A stretch of 64,000 nt of DNA from Shewanella sp. HN-41 (GCF_000217915.1 NZ_AFOZ01000028.1:36456-100455), one strand, 5' to 3'. Positions 8,257-18,280 are shown, numbered from the stretch's first letter. Notes: generated by a model not told the origin, from the sequence alone. Made by a program: numbers and translations.

Positions 8257-9135
8257 CTATTCACATTCGACGTTGGATAGCGCTTTTTTATCCCATTCCA
8301 GCAGCCCAGTCTCATCTTGCCTTCGTTCTTCATCCAATATGTGAACATTTTTGACGCTTGTTTCAACCTGTAAAGTGGATTTTGGGATCGTAACCGACTG
8401 CGCCAATGCCAACAGGTAATGTGCCAACTTAGCTGGCACATCGATGGCCGCATCATGGCCACAATAGGCCAAGACAATTAATGCAGTTTGAAAATGCCTT
8501 GCCAAAGCTCGACTGGACTCAATGCTCACTAGGGCATCACGGTCACCGCAAAGTACGCTAACCGGGACAAAAAGTGTGGCTGGGCATTGATATATCAATG
8601 CCGCCCAAAGCTGGCGCCATGTGTTACTCAAACTGGGGCAAGATGCCCTACGCAATTGACTCCAATGGGCAATAAGCTGCCTATCATTGCGGTGGCGAAA
8701 ACTGGTCAAACGCACAATGGTCGATTCTATCGCATTTAAATCTTTGCCTTTTTTCCTCAAGAAAATAGCTTTAACTGCATTAATTGGATTAAATCTTTGA
8801 TACCAAGGAGATAAATTAGCAGCGCTACTATTAAGGATAAATATCTGTTTTATCTGCCATGGCCGCTGGCGTGCCATCTCCATTGCCAGCATTCCTCCCA
8901 TGGATAAACCGAGCAGATAAAAGGGTTCAGCGTCACTGCAGTGCTCATCGATTTGCTGCCAGACCGCCGCGGCATAGTCGGCGATGTTCAGCGGACTCGT
9001 TATCTGTGTGAGGCGACCATTTCCGGGAAGATCGGGCGTTAAGACTCTCAACCCCTTCTGCCGAAGCCGCTGGTCAAAACCATGCCAATGACGCTGATCT
9101 CGCATTAAGCCGCGTAATAATACCCAAGTCGTCAT
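8257..9135 (-). CDS. Alpha/beta-fold hydrolase
   Basis: This 292-residue cytoplasmic enzyme has an alpha/beta-hydrolase core. It shows the oxyanion-region start LLRGLMRDQRHW, the nucleophile elbow GLSMGGM (Ser at about residue 98), the acid in LCGDRDALV and the catalytic His in AYCGHDAA. The substrate is unknown. The last ~35 residues extend beyond the usual fold. The start overlaps the stop of the M14 peptidase gene by four bases (ATGA), so the two are translated as one unit. Confidence 0.82.
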   Translation of the reverse strand: MTTWVLLRGLMRDQRHWHGFDQRLRQKGLRVLTPDLPGNGRLTQITSPLNIADYAAAVWQQIDEHCSDAEPFYLLGLSMGGMLAMEMARQRPWQIKQIFILNSSAANLSPWYQRFNPINAVKAIFLRKKGKDLNAIESTIVRLTSFRHRNDRQLIAHWSQLRRASCPSLSNTWRQLWAALIYQCPATLFVPVSVLCGDRDALVSIESSRALARHFQTALIVLAYCGHDAAIDVPAKLAHYLLALAQSVTIPKSTLQVETSVKNVHILDEERRQDETGLLEWDKKALSNVECE

Positions 9136-10160
9136 GACTTAGCCTCCCGATACCAAAAATGCTGTGCGCTATGGGCCAATTCGGCTAAACGCTCTGGCGA
9201 TAATTGCTCTAATTCTTTAGCATAGGCCGCCTCCATCAAAAATTGCATCAGCACTGTGTGCCTGCGCAAAATTCTGTGGTGACGGTGGGTTTTCTGCGGG
9301 TTAAAAAAACCTGCAAAATTAAAAATCTGCCTTGGGTTTTTCTTTATCCATGCCCAAGATCCCATTTCAAGTGTCAGGGGCAAAAAGGGCACTGCCGCAT
9401 TCGACGTCTCCCCCTGATGCTGGCGATAGAGATAATCCCAAATATCCCCGTGGGTGCGATAAAATTGACTCTGTGGCGCTAATCGATAATGGCCGTGATG
9501 CGGATAGCTCATTTCAAACAATTGCTTAAGGTGAAAGATAAAATGGGCATTTTCAAAGGCAGCGCGGGTATGGGCATAGGGAAACCAAATATGATCGGTC
9601 AAGCCGAAACCCGAATGGGCATCTAATGAAATCAGACTCGTACTGCGCTTAAGTAGTTGCTGCACATAGGCAACCACACCTGCGGTCTCAAGCTCCATCC
9701 CGCCAATGCCGCGAAACCATGGCAGACGGGGGGATAAACGCTGGCCCCCAACCATAAAAGACACTTTTTCAGCGGAGTCTATCGGGGCATTGCGCATCAA
9801 ATCCACTTGATTGCCATTACCTCGAGTTCCCAAAAACAAACCAACCGGATTAACCACAGGGACAAAGGCGAGCCGTATTCCGCTCAACAGTTGCTGTAAA
9901 TGTTTATCCCACACAAGGCGTTGCAGCAAGCTGTTCAGCAGCGCCAATATCACCTGAGCACCAATGCGCTCAACGCCGTGTACACCACCAACAAACAGTA
10001 CGGTTGGACAAGGCTCGGCAATCACCCCAAGTTCAACGCTATAAAGGGGGAAATGCTCATTTCGAAAGGGAATGTCGGCGAGGATTTGGTACTGCAACTT
10101 AAGATGATGAGTATCTATCAGTTGTTGCAGTGTATCCAACTCAAAGGGAAGTTTATCCAT
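9132..10160 (-). CDS. M14-family zinc carboxypeptidase-like protein
   Basis: This 342-residue protein has M14 metallopeptidase signatures: HGVE in GGVHGVERIG supplies the first two zinc ligands, LDAHSG the third, and LTLEMGS the catalytic glutamate. NQVDLMRNAP is the substrate-binding Asn-Arg region of the family. No signal peptide is seen, so a cytoplasmic role like that of MpaA-type murein peptide amidases is possible. It is the first gene of a two-gene operon with the alpha/beta hydrolase (four-base overlap). Confidence 0.8.
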   Translation of the reverse strand: MDKLPFELDTLQQLIDTHHLKLQYQILADIPFRNEHFPLYSVELGVIAEPCPTVLFVGGVHGVERIGAQVILALLNSLLQRLVWDKHLQQLLSGIRLAFVPVVNPVGLFLGTRGNGNQVDLMRNAPIDSAEKVSFMVGGQRLSPRLPWFRGIGGMELETAGVVAYVQQLLKRSTSLISLDAHSGFGLTDHIWFPYAHTRAAFENAHFIFHLKQLFEMSYPHHGHYRLAPQSQFYRTHGDIWDYLYRQHQGETSNAAVPFLPLTLEMGSWAWIKKNPRQIFNFAGFFNPQKTHRHHRILRRHTVLMQFLMEAAYAKELEQLSPERLAELAHSAQHFWYREAKS

Positions 10161-10420
10161 ATCATCCAGAATAATGAGATGAGCAATGACTCATACCGTT
10201 AAGCTGATGCTAATGGCAAATTACGACAGCGGTATGACAAATTGACCTAAATATGCACCTTCATATCGCACTCAGGCACACCAGCGCTTGATCTCACCAG
10301 AAGCTTCCCTGATGACTCCATCGCGCCAAATGCCCCTATTCGGAACGACTATTTTAGATAATTTGAATTGAAAGCGAGTTAGAGTTAACTCTGATAAAGC
10401 CATTGTCAAATTTCGTTGGC

Positions 10421-10969
10421 TCAAGAAAGACAATGTTTGAGTTGCTCTCGAGCCCGAAATAATCGTGTGTTTACAGTATTGGTTGTTAGCATCAGCTGCT
10501 CTGCAATTTCGTGACTACTCAAACCCAATAATACTTGCATGATTAAGGGCTCCCTGTACTCAGGCGCGAGAAGTGCTATTTGATTCCTGATATTTTCGTA
10601 TTCGGCATTTTGTTCTACTGAGAGAGAACTCGTATCAACTAAGTCATTCTGCTCTACGTCATCAATATCTAATGTTTTCCTACTGAAGTAACGTGCATTT
10701 TCTCTTCTAACGATAGTAAGCAACCATGATTTTTCAGCATTTTCGTCAAGTTGCTTATCGAGATATTTCCAAGCCCTCAAATAGGATTCTTGGATGATCT
10801 CTTCTGCTGCATTTTTGTCTTTACTCAACCAATAAGCAAAACGAAATAAATCAGCATGATACAAAGCGACGAGTTTTTGGTAACGGACAGTGCGCAGTTT
10901 GAGGTGGTCATTGTACATATCAAATCCAATTGAATGGTGCGCACGTTGTGACGCGAGTTCTGCTAGCAC
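10421..10969 (-). CDS. ECF-type sigma-70 family RNA polymerase sigma factor
   Basis: This 182-residue group IV sigma factor has region 2 with LYHADLFRFAYWLSKD, AAEEIIQESYLRAWKYL and WLLTIVRRENARYF. Region 4 has LAPEYREPLIMQVLLGLSSHE and NTVNTRLFRAREQL. Met-18 (position 10918) is a plausible alternative start, because the first 17 residues are unlike the family. No anti-sigma gene lies next to it; the next gene in its direction is the M14 peptidase, 260 bases away. Its regulation is therefore unknown, and it may have lost or separated from its partner. Confidence 0.82.
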   Translation of the reverse strand: MLAELASQRAHHSIGFDMYNDHLKLRTVRYQKLVALYHADLFRFAYWLSKDKNAAEEIIQESYLRAWKYLDKQLDENAEKSWLLTIVRRENARYFSRKTLDIDDVEQNDLVDTSSLSVEQNAEYENIRNQIALLAPEYREPLIMQVLLGLSSHEIAEQLMLTTNTVNTRLFRAREQLKHCLS

Positions 10970-11260
10970 ACTTACTTATTGAGTTTATGGCGTTTTATAA
11001 ACTTTGTGCTACGATTCTATATGTAATTGAACAATTGTTCAATATCGATATTTATTTGAATAAGCTGAGTGAGTATAGCGCTAGTGACATAGTGGTCATG
11101 TCGTTACGCAGGAATCAGTAAAAAGCATTACCATTTATTTCAATTTGTTAGAGAAGCTCTAACCTCAACTGCTGATAAAAGTATCATCAGTGTGAAAGGA
11201 TTCTCTCTTGTAGCGGGTCTTGATCATTAGATGAATGATTAACCATTGGAAGTGCAAATT

Positions 11261-11506
11261 ATGTGTAGTACACCAAAGACTAATTCGGCGGCTATGCCAC
11301 CCAAGATCCCTTTTCGCAGTTTTATGGCGAGCATGACGCTTGAACAACGACATAAATTTGCCGAGGTGGCGAATCGCGCCGATGAGCGCCGAAGCATTCG
11401 TGAGCAACGTCTAGGTCTTAAACGCGATGTTAAAAAAAATATCAAAAAAGATATTTCATTATGGAAGATACTGACTCGCTTACTAAACCGCTATTTTGTA
11501 GCTTAA
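11261..11506 (+). CDS. Small basic hypothetical protein (81 aa)
   Basis: This small, highly charged protein starts MCSTPKTNSAAMPPK, has a central helix rich in Glu/Arg (LEQRHKFAEVANRADERRSIR) and ends with a Lys-rich stretch and a hydrophobic tail. The ATG at 11261 is chosen because GGAAGTG lies before it; an upstream TTG is unlikely. No family is recognised. An overlapping minus-strand frame looks like its shadow. The coding status is moderately likely. Confidence 0.45.
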   Translation: MCSTPKTNSAAMPPKIPFRSFMASMTLEQRHKFAEVANRADERRSIREQRLGLKRDVKKNIKKDISLWKILTRLLNRYFVA

Positions 11507-11523
11507 GATTTGAAGAGATGATT

Positions 11524-11964
11524 CTACTTGAGGGTAGTTAAGACGTTTAGCGAGGTATGGCGGAGTCGGTCAATTTCGTTGGTCACACGCTCTAGACTTA
11601 GTTTATCCTGTTCGAGAGATGCCCAGTTTTATTGCCAGACTAAAGCTAGATTTTCGGCTTGTTGCGGAATGGGTTCTTGCATGATTTGAGCTAAATCTTT
11701 GATTGTTAGAAGGGTAACCCAACCCCTACGAGGATTTCCTTTATTATCGATATCTTTGTCGTAATGCAAATAAAATACGATTTCTTGTAACTCGTTGAGT
11801 TTGTGGATCATCTCAAAAGCAGCTGTGCGTTGGTTTCGATTCGCTTCGGTTTGCTCATTACGCCAAGTGTTATAGCTGAGACTACTCAGAGCGACGACGA
11901 GACTGATCATTGCAAGTAGATTCATTTGAAGCTGTTGTAAAAGCGTTTTTCCTATCGGTGGCAT
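11524..11964 (-). pseudogene. Small membrane-anchored protein interrupted by an in-frame stop
   Basis: The frame from 11964 encodes one N-terminal membrane helix (LLAMISLVVALSSLSY) and a soluble helical domain, and stops at a TAA at 11629-11631 after LALVWQ. The same frame then stays open for 34 more codons to a TAG at 11524-11526, giving NWASLEQDKLSLERV and a leucine-rich coiled-coil-like end. The post-stop codons look like real protein, so the ancestral gene was about 146 residues. A single substitution (for example CAA or GAA to TAA) would explain it. The family is unknown. The 111-residue form may still be made. Confidence 0.5.
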
Positions 11965-12141
11965 AACGGATTTCCACTTTATTGAATTGCGTTAAGTTTG
12001 TTATATGTTTTTGATTTACGGATTATTATTTAGAGCTAGTCTTATATTAGTCATTAAATACAACTATGGGCAAGATTGTTACAGCTATTAGCAGCGTTCT
12101 CCATCGTACTTGCTGGTGCTAATTTTCACAGGGATTTTAAT

Positions 12142-14423
12142 ATGGCAAATCGAGTAAAAAGGCTGCAATTTTTGTCATTTTTTCTGTATGGACTGGTGGC
12201 AATGATTGGTCTTGGTTTGGCTTGGTCGGTTTATATTGGTATGGAGGACGTTAAACAAACCACGACAACGTTAGTCGAGAAACAACTGCCTAGCTTGAGT
12301 ATCGCTCGAGATATCGCTTTAAATTTGAGTGAACAAGAACGTGTACTTTACGAGTACTACGCCACAATTAAACCCGAGCTTTATCAAAATAATTATCTCT
12401 CTCGCAGTCAGGTTTTATATCAAAAAATTGAGTTACTTAAAGATATTAATACTAACCTTACTATTCAGCTGGATTTGATGCGTGAACTGCAAGCGATTCA
12501 ACAGCTGAGTCAAGCATTTCATCTAAACATGTCCAGTGGCAGTATCGACTGGGATCAGGCTCGCGAGCAGCTAGAAAAGATTAGTGAGCAAAGGCGTTTG
12601 ATGGAACCCCAGCTTAATGCTTTGATGTCTAATGTGAATCATCATGTTTCAGAAGGCTACAGCGCGACAAAGCAACAGCTATCCACAACGGCATGGAGCG
12701 TGATTATTTTCAGCCTGGGGTTATTTGGGATTTCGATTATATTGGGGCGTTATATTAAAAATTATATCGAATTAAGCATAGCTAATGAGCGTTTAGCTAT
12801 GTTTCCACAGCGAAATCCCCATCCTGTACTGACATTAAACAGTGACTTAGAAGTGCTTTACCATAATCCTGCCACTCTCATTTTACTTAAGACTCTCAAT
12901 TTACCCGAAACGCCATTGGCCCTTCTTGCGAGTGAAATTAAACGACAGCTTGAAGAGACAAAGAGCAGTGTCCCGCCAGTACAAACGTTTCAACATTATG
13001 TGGATAGTGCATTTCTCACTTATGAAATACATTGGTTGAAAGACCAACAGGCTTTTGATATTCACATGCAGGATATCACTGAGCAAAAAATAGCTGAAAA
13101 TAATTTACACTATAAAGCATATCATCATGATTTATCTGGTTTAAATAATCGCGTCAGTTTTTTGCAGCATGTCGAGGCTGCCATTGAAGCTGAAATAGCA
13201 TTTAGTTTAGTGCTGGTGGAAGTGACTCATTACTCAAAGTTAGTCGGAGACTTTGGTCTTTCAGGTGCAACAGAAGCCATTATCTGTGTAGCACATGAAC
13301 TTGAGCGGTTATTCAGTAAAACAAAAAACAACTCACCTGTCAGGTAAACTTGTTTCATATTGCCGATGCGAGTTTCAGCCTATTGATTGAAGATGTTAAT
13401 TCATCTGAAAGTTTACGATCATTTCTGGCTCAACTTCAAAAACGATTTGAAAAAACGATAGAAACCGATCTTGGAGAGATCCATATACAGTTGCAGTTGG
13501 GTGTTACCGAATATCCTCGTTGCAGTAAAAACGCGAACGAGTTGCTGTTACATGCTCAAATTGCCGTAGATCATAATCAGCAATTATCAACCGTTAGCTA
13601 CTTCGATCATCAACTGGGCTCGCTACATAAGCGTCAACAGGATCTGAAGCAACGTCTGGTGAATGCGATTGGGCGCGGTGAATGTAGGTTAGTTTTTCAA
13701 CCTCAGTTGCATCTTAAGAGTGGCTGTTTAATGGGGGCCGAAACGTTAATCCGTTGGCACTCGGATATGGGCGTCATATCACCCGCCGAGTTCATTCCCT
13801 TAGCTGAGCAGAGTGGTTTTATCTTGCCGTTAGGCAAGTGGATCTTAGAGCAAGCCTGCAAAAACTTGGCGGCATGGCAAGCAATGGGACACAGTTCATT
13901 TTGTTTGGCCGTCAATATTTCCCCAAGGCAATTTATCCAACCAGACTTTGTCACACAAGTTACTGAGCTATTGGCGCATTATCATATTCCACCCCATACA
14001 TTAGAGCTCGAAATTACCGAGGGTATGATGATGGAAAATCATCTTACTAGCCTCCATGTGCTAAATGAATTGAAGAAGATTGGCGTATCACTTGCCATTG
14101 ATGATTTTGGCACGGGTTACTCGTCATTGGCTTATTTACGTCAATTCCCAGTCGATAAATTAAAGATAGATCAATCCTTTATTAAACATCTTCATCTAGA
14201 TACCTCCGCCCAATCGATAGTATTGAGCATCTGTCAGCTTGCGAAGAATTTATCATTAGAAATTATTGCCGAGGGGGTCGAATACAGTGAGCAGCTTGAG
14301 ATATTAAATCAGTACCAATGTGATGTGATTCAAGGCTACCACTACAGTAAGCCACTTCAATCCGCTGATTTTTTAGCATTTCTATACCAAAAGGCTAATG
14401 CTCCGGCCATCACTGAGATATGA
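12142..14423 (+). pseudogene. Membrane-anchored degenerate-GGDEF/EAL protein with frameshift
   Basis: Read with one base restored, this is a 760-residue inner-membrane protein. TM1 lies at about residues 10-34, followed by a helical periplasmic domain and TM2 at about 190-210. A PAS-like linker and a degenerate GGDEF domain (DLSGLNNR retained, signature reduced to IADASF) come next. A complete EAL phosphodiesterase domain follows with AETLIRW, VNISPRQF, LEITEG, DDFGTGYSSL, KIDQSFI, AEGVE and QGYHYS. It should hydrolyse c-di-GMP but not make it. Frame 1 ends at a TAA at 13345-13347 and frame 3 continues. The break lies in an A6 run (13323-13328), which is also an in-phase A-AAA-AAC heptamer. 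The start ATG 12142 has AGGGA upstream. Confidence 0.8.
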
Positions 14424-14471
14424 ATGCTCTGCCTGAATGAGTTATGTTTTTTACCATAGGATATATGATGT

Positions 14472-16201
14472 ATGCCGCAGTTGAGTCTTAACAATCTATT
14501 ACCCCAAAGCACTTTTTTGACTAAGTTATGTATGATTGGGCTCGATCATCTTTTAGGCATTAGCCAGCTCAATCGCCTGTATGAACGTTCCGCAATGAAG
14601 GGATTAACAAAGGAAGCCTTCGCTGCGCGTTTCGTAGAAATTTTTGAGTTGGAGATTAACTCACCGTTAGATTTATCGATGCGTATTCCACAGCATGGTG
14701 CTGCGATTGTTGTTGCTAATCATCCTTATGGCGGCATTGAAGGTGTTATTCTCGCGTCCTTATTATCTTCAAGCAGGAGTGATGTCAAAATACTTGCTAA
14801 TCAAGCGTTGAAAATTATTCCTGAATTAGCTGATTTTTTATATTTACCAATCCCCTAGCTCCAGGAGCAAAGGGCAATGCTCAATCATTAAGGGCTTGCA
14901 AGGCACATTTGGACAAAGGGGGACTCTTAGTACTCTTTCCTGCTGGCCGAGTTAGCTATCCCAATAGCGATGGTCAAGTGACTGATCATCAATGGAATCG
15001 TATGGCGGGGTCGCTTGCCGCCAATACGAAAGCCCCGATAATCCCCTGCTTTATCTCTGGAAAAAATAGCAACGTGTTCTATTTAATGGGGGAAATTTAC
15101 TTTCGTTTTAGAATGCTACTGCTAATCAAAGAAATGCTTAAAAGCAAAGGTCGAACCGTTGAGATAACCTTAGGTCAGCCGGTCTTATTTCCCCCTTTTT
15201 TAGAGAAATCCCAAATGACAACTGACATTGCCCGTTTACTGACATATTTGCAGGCCCCAGAGTATCAATACCAATGGTCAACGTATCAAACGCCAGTGCT
15301 GTTACCCTTAGCATCCCCTCAATTAGCCGAAAATTTGCAGGCTGAGATAAGCCAATTACCAGATGAGCAATGTCTGCTCCGGTATAAGCATTTTGAGGTC
15401 TACTATGCCTCAAGGGCGCAATGCCCATTCGTCATCGAAGAGATCAGGCGCCTGCGTGAAGAGAATTTTAGATTGTTTGATGAAGGTAGTGGCCTACCTC
15501 AAGATGGTGATGCTTTCGATGATACTTACACACATCTATTTGTGTATGACAGCCAAACCAAGGCGATCATCGGGGCTTATCGTATGGGCCAAACCGATAA
15601 CTTATTGGCACGGGGTGATATTGCACCCTTGTATTTAAGTCGTATGTTCGACTTCAGCGCCGAATTTATTAATCAAGTTCAACCATGCCTTGAAATGGGT
15701 CGCTCATTTGTGATCGCCAGCCATCAGCGGAGCTTTCATGGATTACTGTTACTCTTCAAAGGGATTGGTGCTTTTGTGTGTAAATTCCCTCGCTACCGAA
15801 CCTTGTACGGCACAGTGTCATTGAGTAAGCAATACACCCCTTTGAGCGTAATCTTAATCGAACAATTTCTGGTGACAGCATCGCCACAGGTTAAGGCCAA
15901 AAAACCATTCGATCTAAAGGTTCCTGCTGATATTCAGCATTACTTGGCGAATCATCCTAACGATATTGAAGTGTTGGAATTATTAGTTAAGCAAATTGAA
16001 CCCGATGGCAAAGGTTTGCCGGTACTGGTAAAGCAATACCACCAACTCGGTGCTCGGTTCTATTGTGTCGGTATTGACCCTAATTTTGCCGATACGCCGG
16101 GATTATTATTAAGCGTGGATTTACCTAAGGCTCCGGAGCGATTATTGAAATTGTATCTGGGACAAGGGGCGGACGCATACTTACAAAAGCACAATGGCTA
16201 A
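14472..16201 (+). pseudogene. olsF: OlsF-like bifunctional ornithine lipid synthase, frameshifted
   Basis: The N-terminal 128-residue frame is a PlsC-type O-acyltransferase (ANHPYGGIEG is the H-x4/5-acid motif) and stops at 14856-14858. The second frame continues with PLAPGAKGNAQSLRACK, LFPAGR and then a C-terminal OlsB/hemolysin-like N-acyltransferase (REENFRLFDEG, GAYRMGQ, CLEMGRSFV). Adding one C to the C4 run at 14852-14855 joins them into a 576-residue protein. Serratia OlsF has this fusion order and makes ornithine lipids. The family call is by architecture; acyl-chain specificity is unknown. The preceding EAL gene ends 49 bases upstream. Confidence 0.7.
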
Positions 16202-16250
16202 CGGTGGTTTGTTACCCATTGATACTCACGTTAGGTCACGTTAGGTGCTA

Positions 16251-16290
16251 AAGCGTTTTTGAATCAACGTCTGTTGATTCAAATGCTTGT
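16251..16290. terminator. Long stem-loop downstream of olsF-like gene
   Basis: TTGAATCAAC (16259-16268) pairs perfectly with GTTGATTCAA (16273-16282). The pairing extends outward, with one bulge and one mismatch, to AAGC/GCTT. No T run follows, so it may be a processing or rho-related signal rather than a simple intrinsic terminator. Just upstream CACGTTAGGT occurs twice in tandem (16228-16247). Confidence 0.35.
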
Positions 16291-16421
16291 GTACAATCTA
16301 GGAGAGTAAATCAACGCTGTATTCAATCAGTCACTGTAGGCGTTAAACATCAGCCTACTATCAAACAGCTGTCCTGTTGTGCCGGTTGAGATCGCTGATC
16401 CGTCGGTGTGCTTAGGTTATA

Positions 16422-17120
16422 TCATGACAGCATTAACGCCGTTGGAGTCATATTTTGACAAGGCGATCCTGAGTAGTAATCAAACCGCATTGTTGCTGCG
16501 TTGACCATAATATGGCTCAGGCTGACGGTATTCGCATCTTCCCTATGCATGCATACGCTGTGTGCAGACGGATGACCATAGTGAGACTGATGGTAAGTTA
16601 AGTGCCCTTGGCGATGCCCATCGATCCTTTGGTAGCTTTCTTGCCGACAGCGACGAACTTCCTTTAGCATGACGCCGGATGAGGTGATGGGTGAGACTGC
16701 TGTTTGTGTTGTTAAATTTAGGCCATCCCAACTGACGACTTGTATATCCCTATCATCTTGCACATGGGCAGGGAAATAACAGAGTAAAAAAGGAGCTAGA
16801 CGGGTTAATGGCAGAGCTTGGGCTCTCGCATCAATAGGGCCATCAAGCTTGAGTATGGTGGGAATGATCGAACCTCGGCTCAAGGCTGGGCTAGCCGCAG
16901 AAAAATGCTTCGCTGCTTGGTAATTGTTGAGGAGACAAAAAACCTCTCCCCGTTGAGTTAAGGTTATCCATGTGCCCCCTCCTTGGGGATCAATTGGAAA
17001 AATGGCCTTGAGAGCAGGATCCCATGTTGGCGGTATCGCTTGAGGACGTACTTTTTGCTCATCCCGATTAAAAAAAACTTCATACCCCTCAGGGGTGATT
17101 AACCAAGTTAATGTGCACAT
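16422..17120 (-). CDS. NRDE (TANGO2-like) family protein
   Basis: This 232-residue cytoplasmic protein begins MCTLTWL and carries the family-defining NRDE in FFNRDEQKVRPQAIPP, followed by GGGTWI, all typical of the NRDE/TANGO2 family. Cys-2 resembles the nucleophile of Ntn hydrolases, although activity in this family is not established here. Its start overlaps the stop of the DinB-like gene by 13 bases, indicating one transcript (AhpD-like, DinB-like, NRDE in order on the minus strand). Confidence 0.85.
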   Translation of the reverse strand: MCTLTWLITPEGYEVFFNRDEQKVRPQAIPPTWDPALKAIFPIDPQGGGTWITLTQRGEVFCLLNNYQAAKHFSAASPALSRGSIIPTILKLDGPIDARAQALPLTRLAPFLLCYFPAHVQDDRDIQVVSWDGLNLTTQTAVSPITSSGVMLKEVRRCRQESYQRIDGHRQGHLTYHQSHYGHPSAHSVCMHREDANTVSLSHIMVNAATMRFDYYSGSPCQNMTPTALMLS

Positions 17121-17647
17121 TGATTTCTATTGAAACTTGCCGTCGAGGGGGCTAAGCCAAATTCAGCGGAAGTCACCCCACCCATTAACTGATATATCGT
17201 TTTTAATGTCGAATAGTGATGAATGGCGTGACTACAGGCGAACATCAATTCTCGAGACAGGGTGCTATCAACTTGGATAATATGCGACTCATGGATCCCA
17301 ATATCGGCATTCACACGCACAATTTTTGTTATCGTCATCGCATTAAGACCTAAAATCCAGCGTCTTACCTCAGCAAATTGGCTTAATGCCTCAGTTAGTG
17401 AGGTCTCAAGTAACGCTCCTCGTTGCCGCACTTCATAATCAACAACCCCAGTATCAAGACTCGTTTGTAAGGATATAAAATGATCCAAAATATGGCGGGT
17501 ATGACTACCGATGGAGCTGGGGATCCCGTCTGCAAGTTGACAGTATTCATGTTCCTTGAGCCGCGCAAGAAATGCAACTCCTTGGTCTATTGTTGAAATA
17601 TAATGGGTTAACATCCAGTACCTAATCTTATTACCTAAATCTAGCAA
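17108..17647 (-). CDS. DinB-like family protein
   Basis: This 179-residue protein is a four-helix DinB/YfiT-like fold: histidines in GSHTRHILDHF and in HAIHHYSTL are spaced as the metal-binding triad of the superfamily. Members act as metal-dependent thiol transferases or are of unknown function. Met-12 is an equally good start. It overlaps the NRDE gene by 13 bases. The pairing of DinB-like and NRDE genes suggests a shared but unknown metabolic role. Confidence 0.75.
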   Translation of the reverse strand: MLDLGNKIRYWMLTHYISTIDQGVAFLARLKEHEYCQLADGIPSSIGSHTRHILDHFISLQTSLDTGVVDYEVRQRGALLETSLTEALSQFAEVRRWILGLNAMTITKIVRVNADIGIHESHIIQVDSTLSRELMFACSHAIHHYSTLKTIYQLMGGVTSAEFGLAPSTASFNRNQCAH

Positions 17648-17692
17648 AATAGACCTTAATTCAAGGTGTTTACTTGCAAAAATTTTTATTGC

Positions 17693-18235
17693 TTAACGAA
17701 ATGCCTTAAAAGCGTCATCCAATGGGGTATCTACAATATGATTTATATAGTTACTCATCACTTTTTGGCTAATCCCAAGTACGATCTCTAGTAGCTGTTG
17801 CTTCGTATAACCCGCATCAAAAAAAGCTTGTTTCTGCTCATGGCTTAATTGACCTCTGTTTCTCACTAGGGCTAGCGTTGTTTCCCGTAAAACTTGCTGT
17901 TCGTGGGTGGGTAATGGGCGCTTATGAGTCAGAGCGTCAATGATAGTGCTATCAATTTTCATCATATGAGCAATGGCGGTATGTGCAGGGACGCAGTAAT
18001 GGCATTGGTGTTCAATATTAATGGTTTGCCACACAATGGTTTTTTCGATTGCATTGAGTGAACTCTGGTTAAATAACTCATGTAGGGTTTGATAGGCTTC
18101 CAGCACTTTGGGTGATTCAGCCATCACCGCATGTAAGTTTGGAATGCTTCCAAAGCCTTTCAAGGATTTTTCTAAGAAAGGTAGGCTTGCCGCGGGTGCT
18201 GTTTCAAGAGTATGTAGCATGTAAGACGACATCAT
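17693..18235 (-). CDS. AhpD/carboxymuconolactone decarboxylase-like protein
   Basis: This 180-residue all-helical protein has the AhpD-like active-site segment EHQCHYCVPAHT: a CxxC pair followed by a His about three residues later. Such proteins are thiol peroxidase-like or carboxymuconolactone decarboxylase-like. The gene is divergent from tetR, and two palindromes lie between the starts, so TetR probably represses it. The redox function is inferred from the motif. Confidence 0.8.
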   Translation of the reverse strand: MMSSYMLHTLETAPAASLPFLEKSLKGFGSIPNLHAVMAESPKVLEAYQTLHELFNQSSLNAIEKTIVWQTINIEHQCHYCVPAHTAIAHMMKIDSTIIDALTHKRPLPTHEQQVLRETTLALVRNRGQLSHEQKQAFFDAGYTKQQLLEIVLGISQKVMSNYINHIVDTPLDDAFKAFR

Positions 18236-18250
18236 TTATCTCCGAAATTT

Positions 18251-18266
18251 AACTGCATATGCAGTT
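18251..18266. promoter_or_regulatory. Perfect 16-base palindrome in the ahpD-like/tetR intergenic region
   Basis: AACTGCATATGCAGTT reads the same on both strands. Its centre is 30 bases from the centre of the second palindrome, i.e. about three helical turns, which would allow a shared regulator to bind on the same face. Confidence 0.45.
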
Positions 18267-18280
18267 GAATATAATTGCAA

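Noticed and set aside
10930..11121. 63-codon plus-strand frame
   Set aside because: It overlaps the sigma-factor start antisense and lacks a ribosome site; the hydrophobic content is explained by AT-rich intergenic DNA.
11165..11445. Minus-strand frames opposite the 81-aa gene
   Set aside because: They are Arg/Ser-rich shadows of the plus-strand gene, which has the better start and composition.
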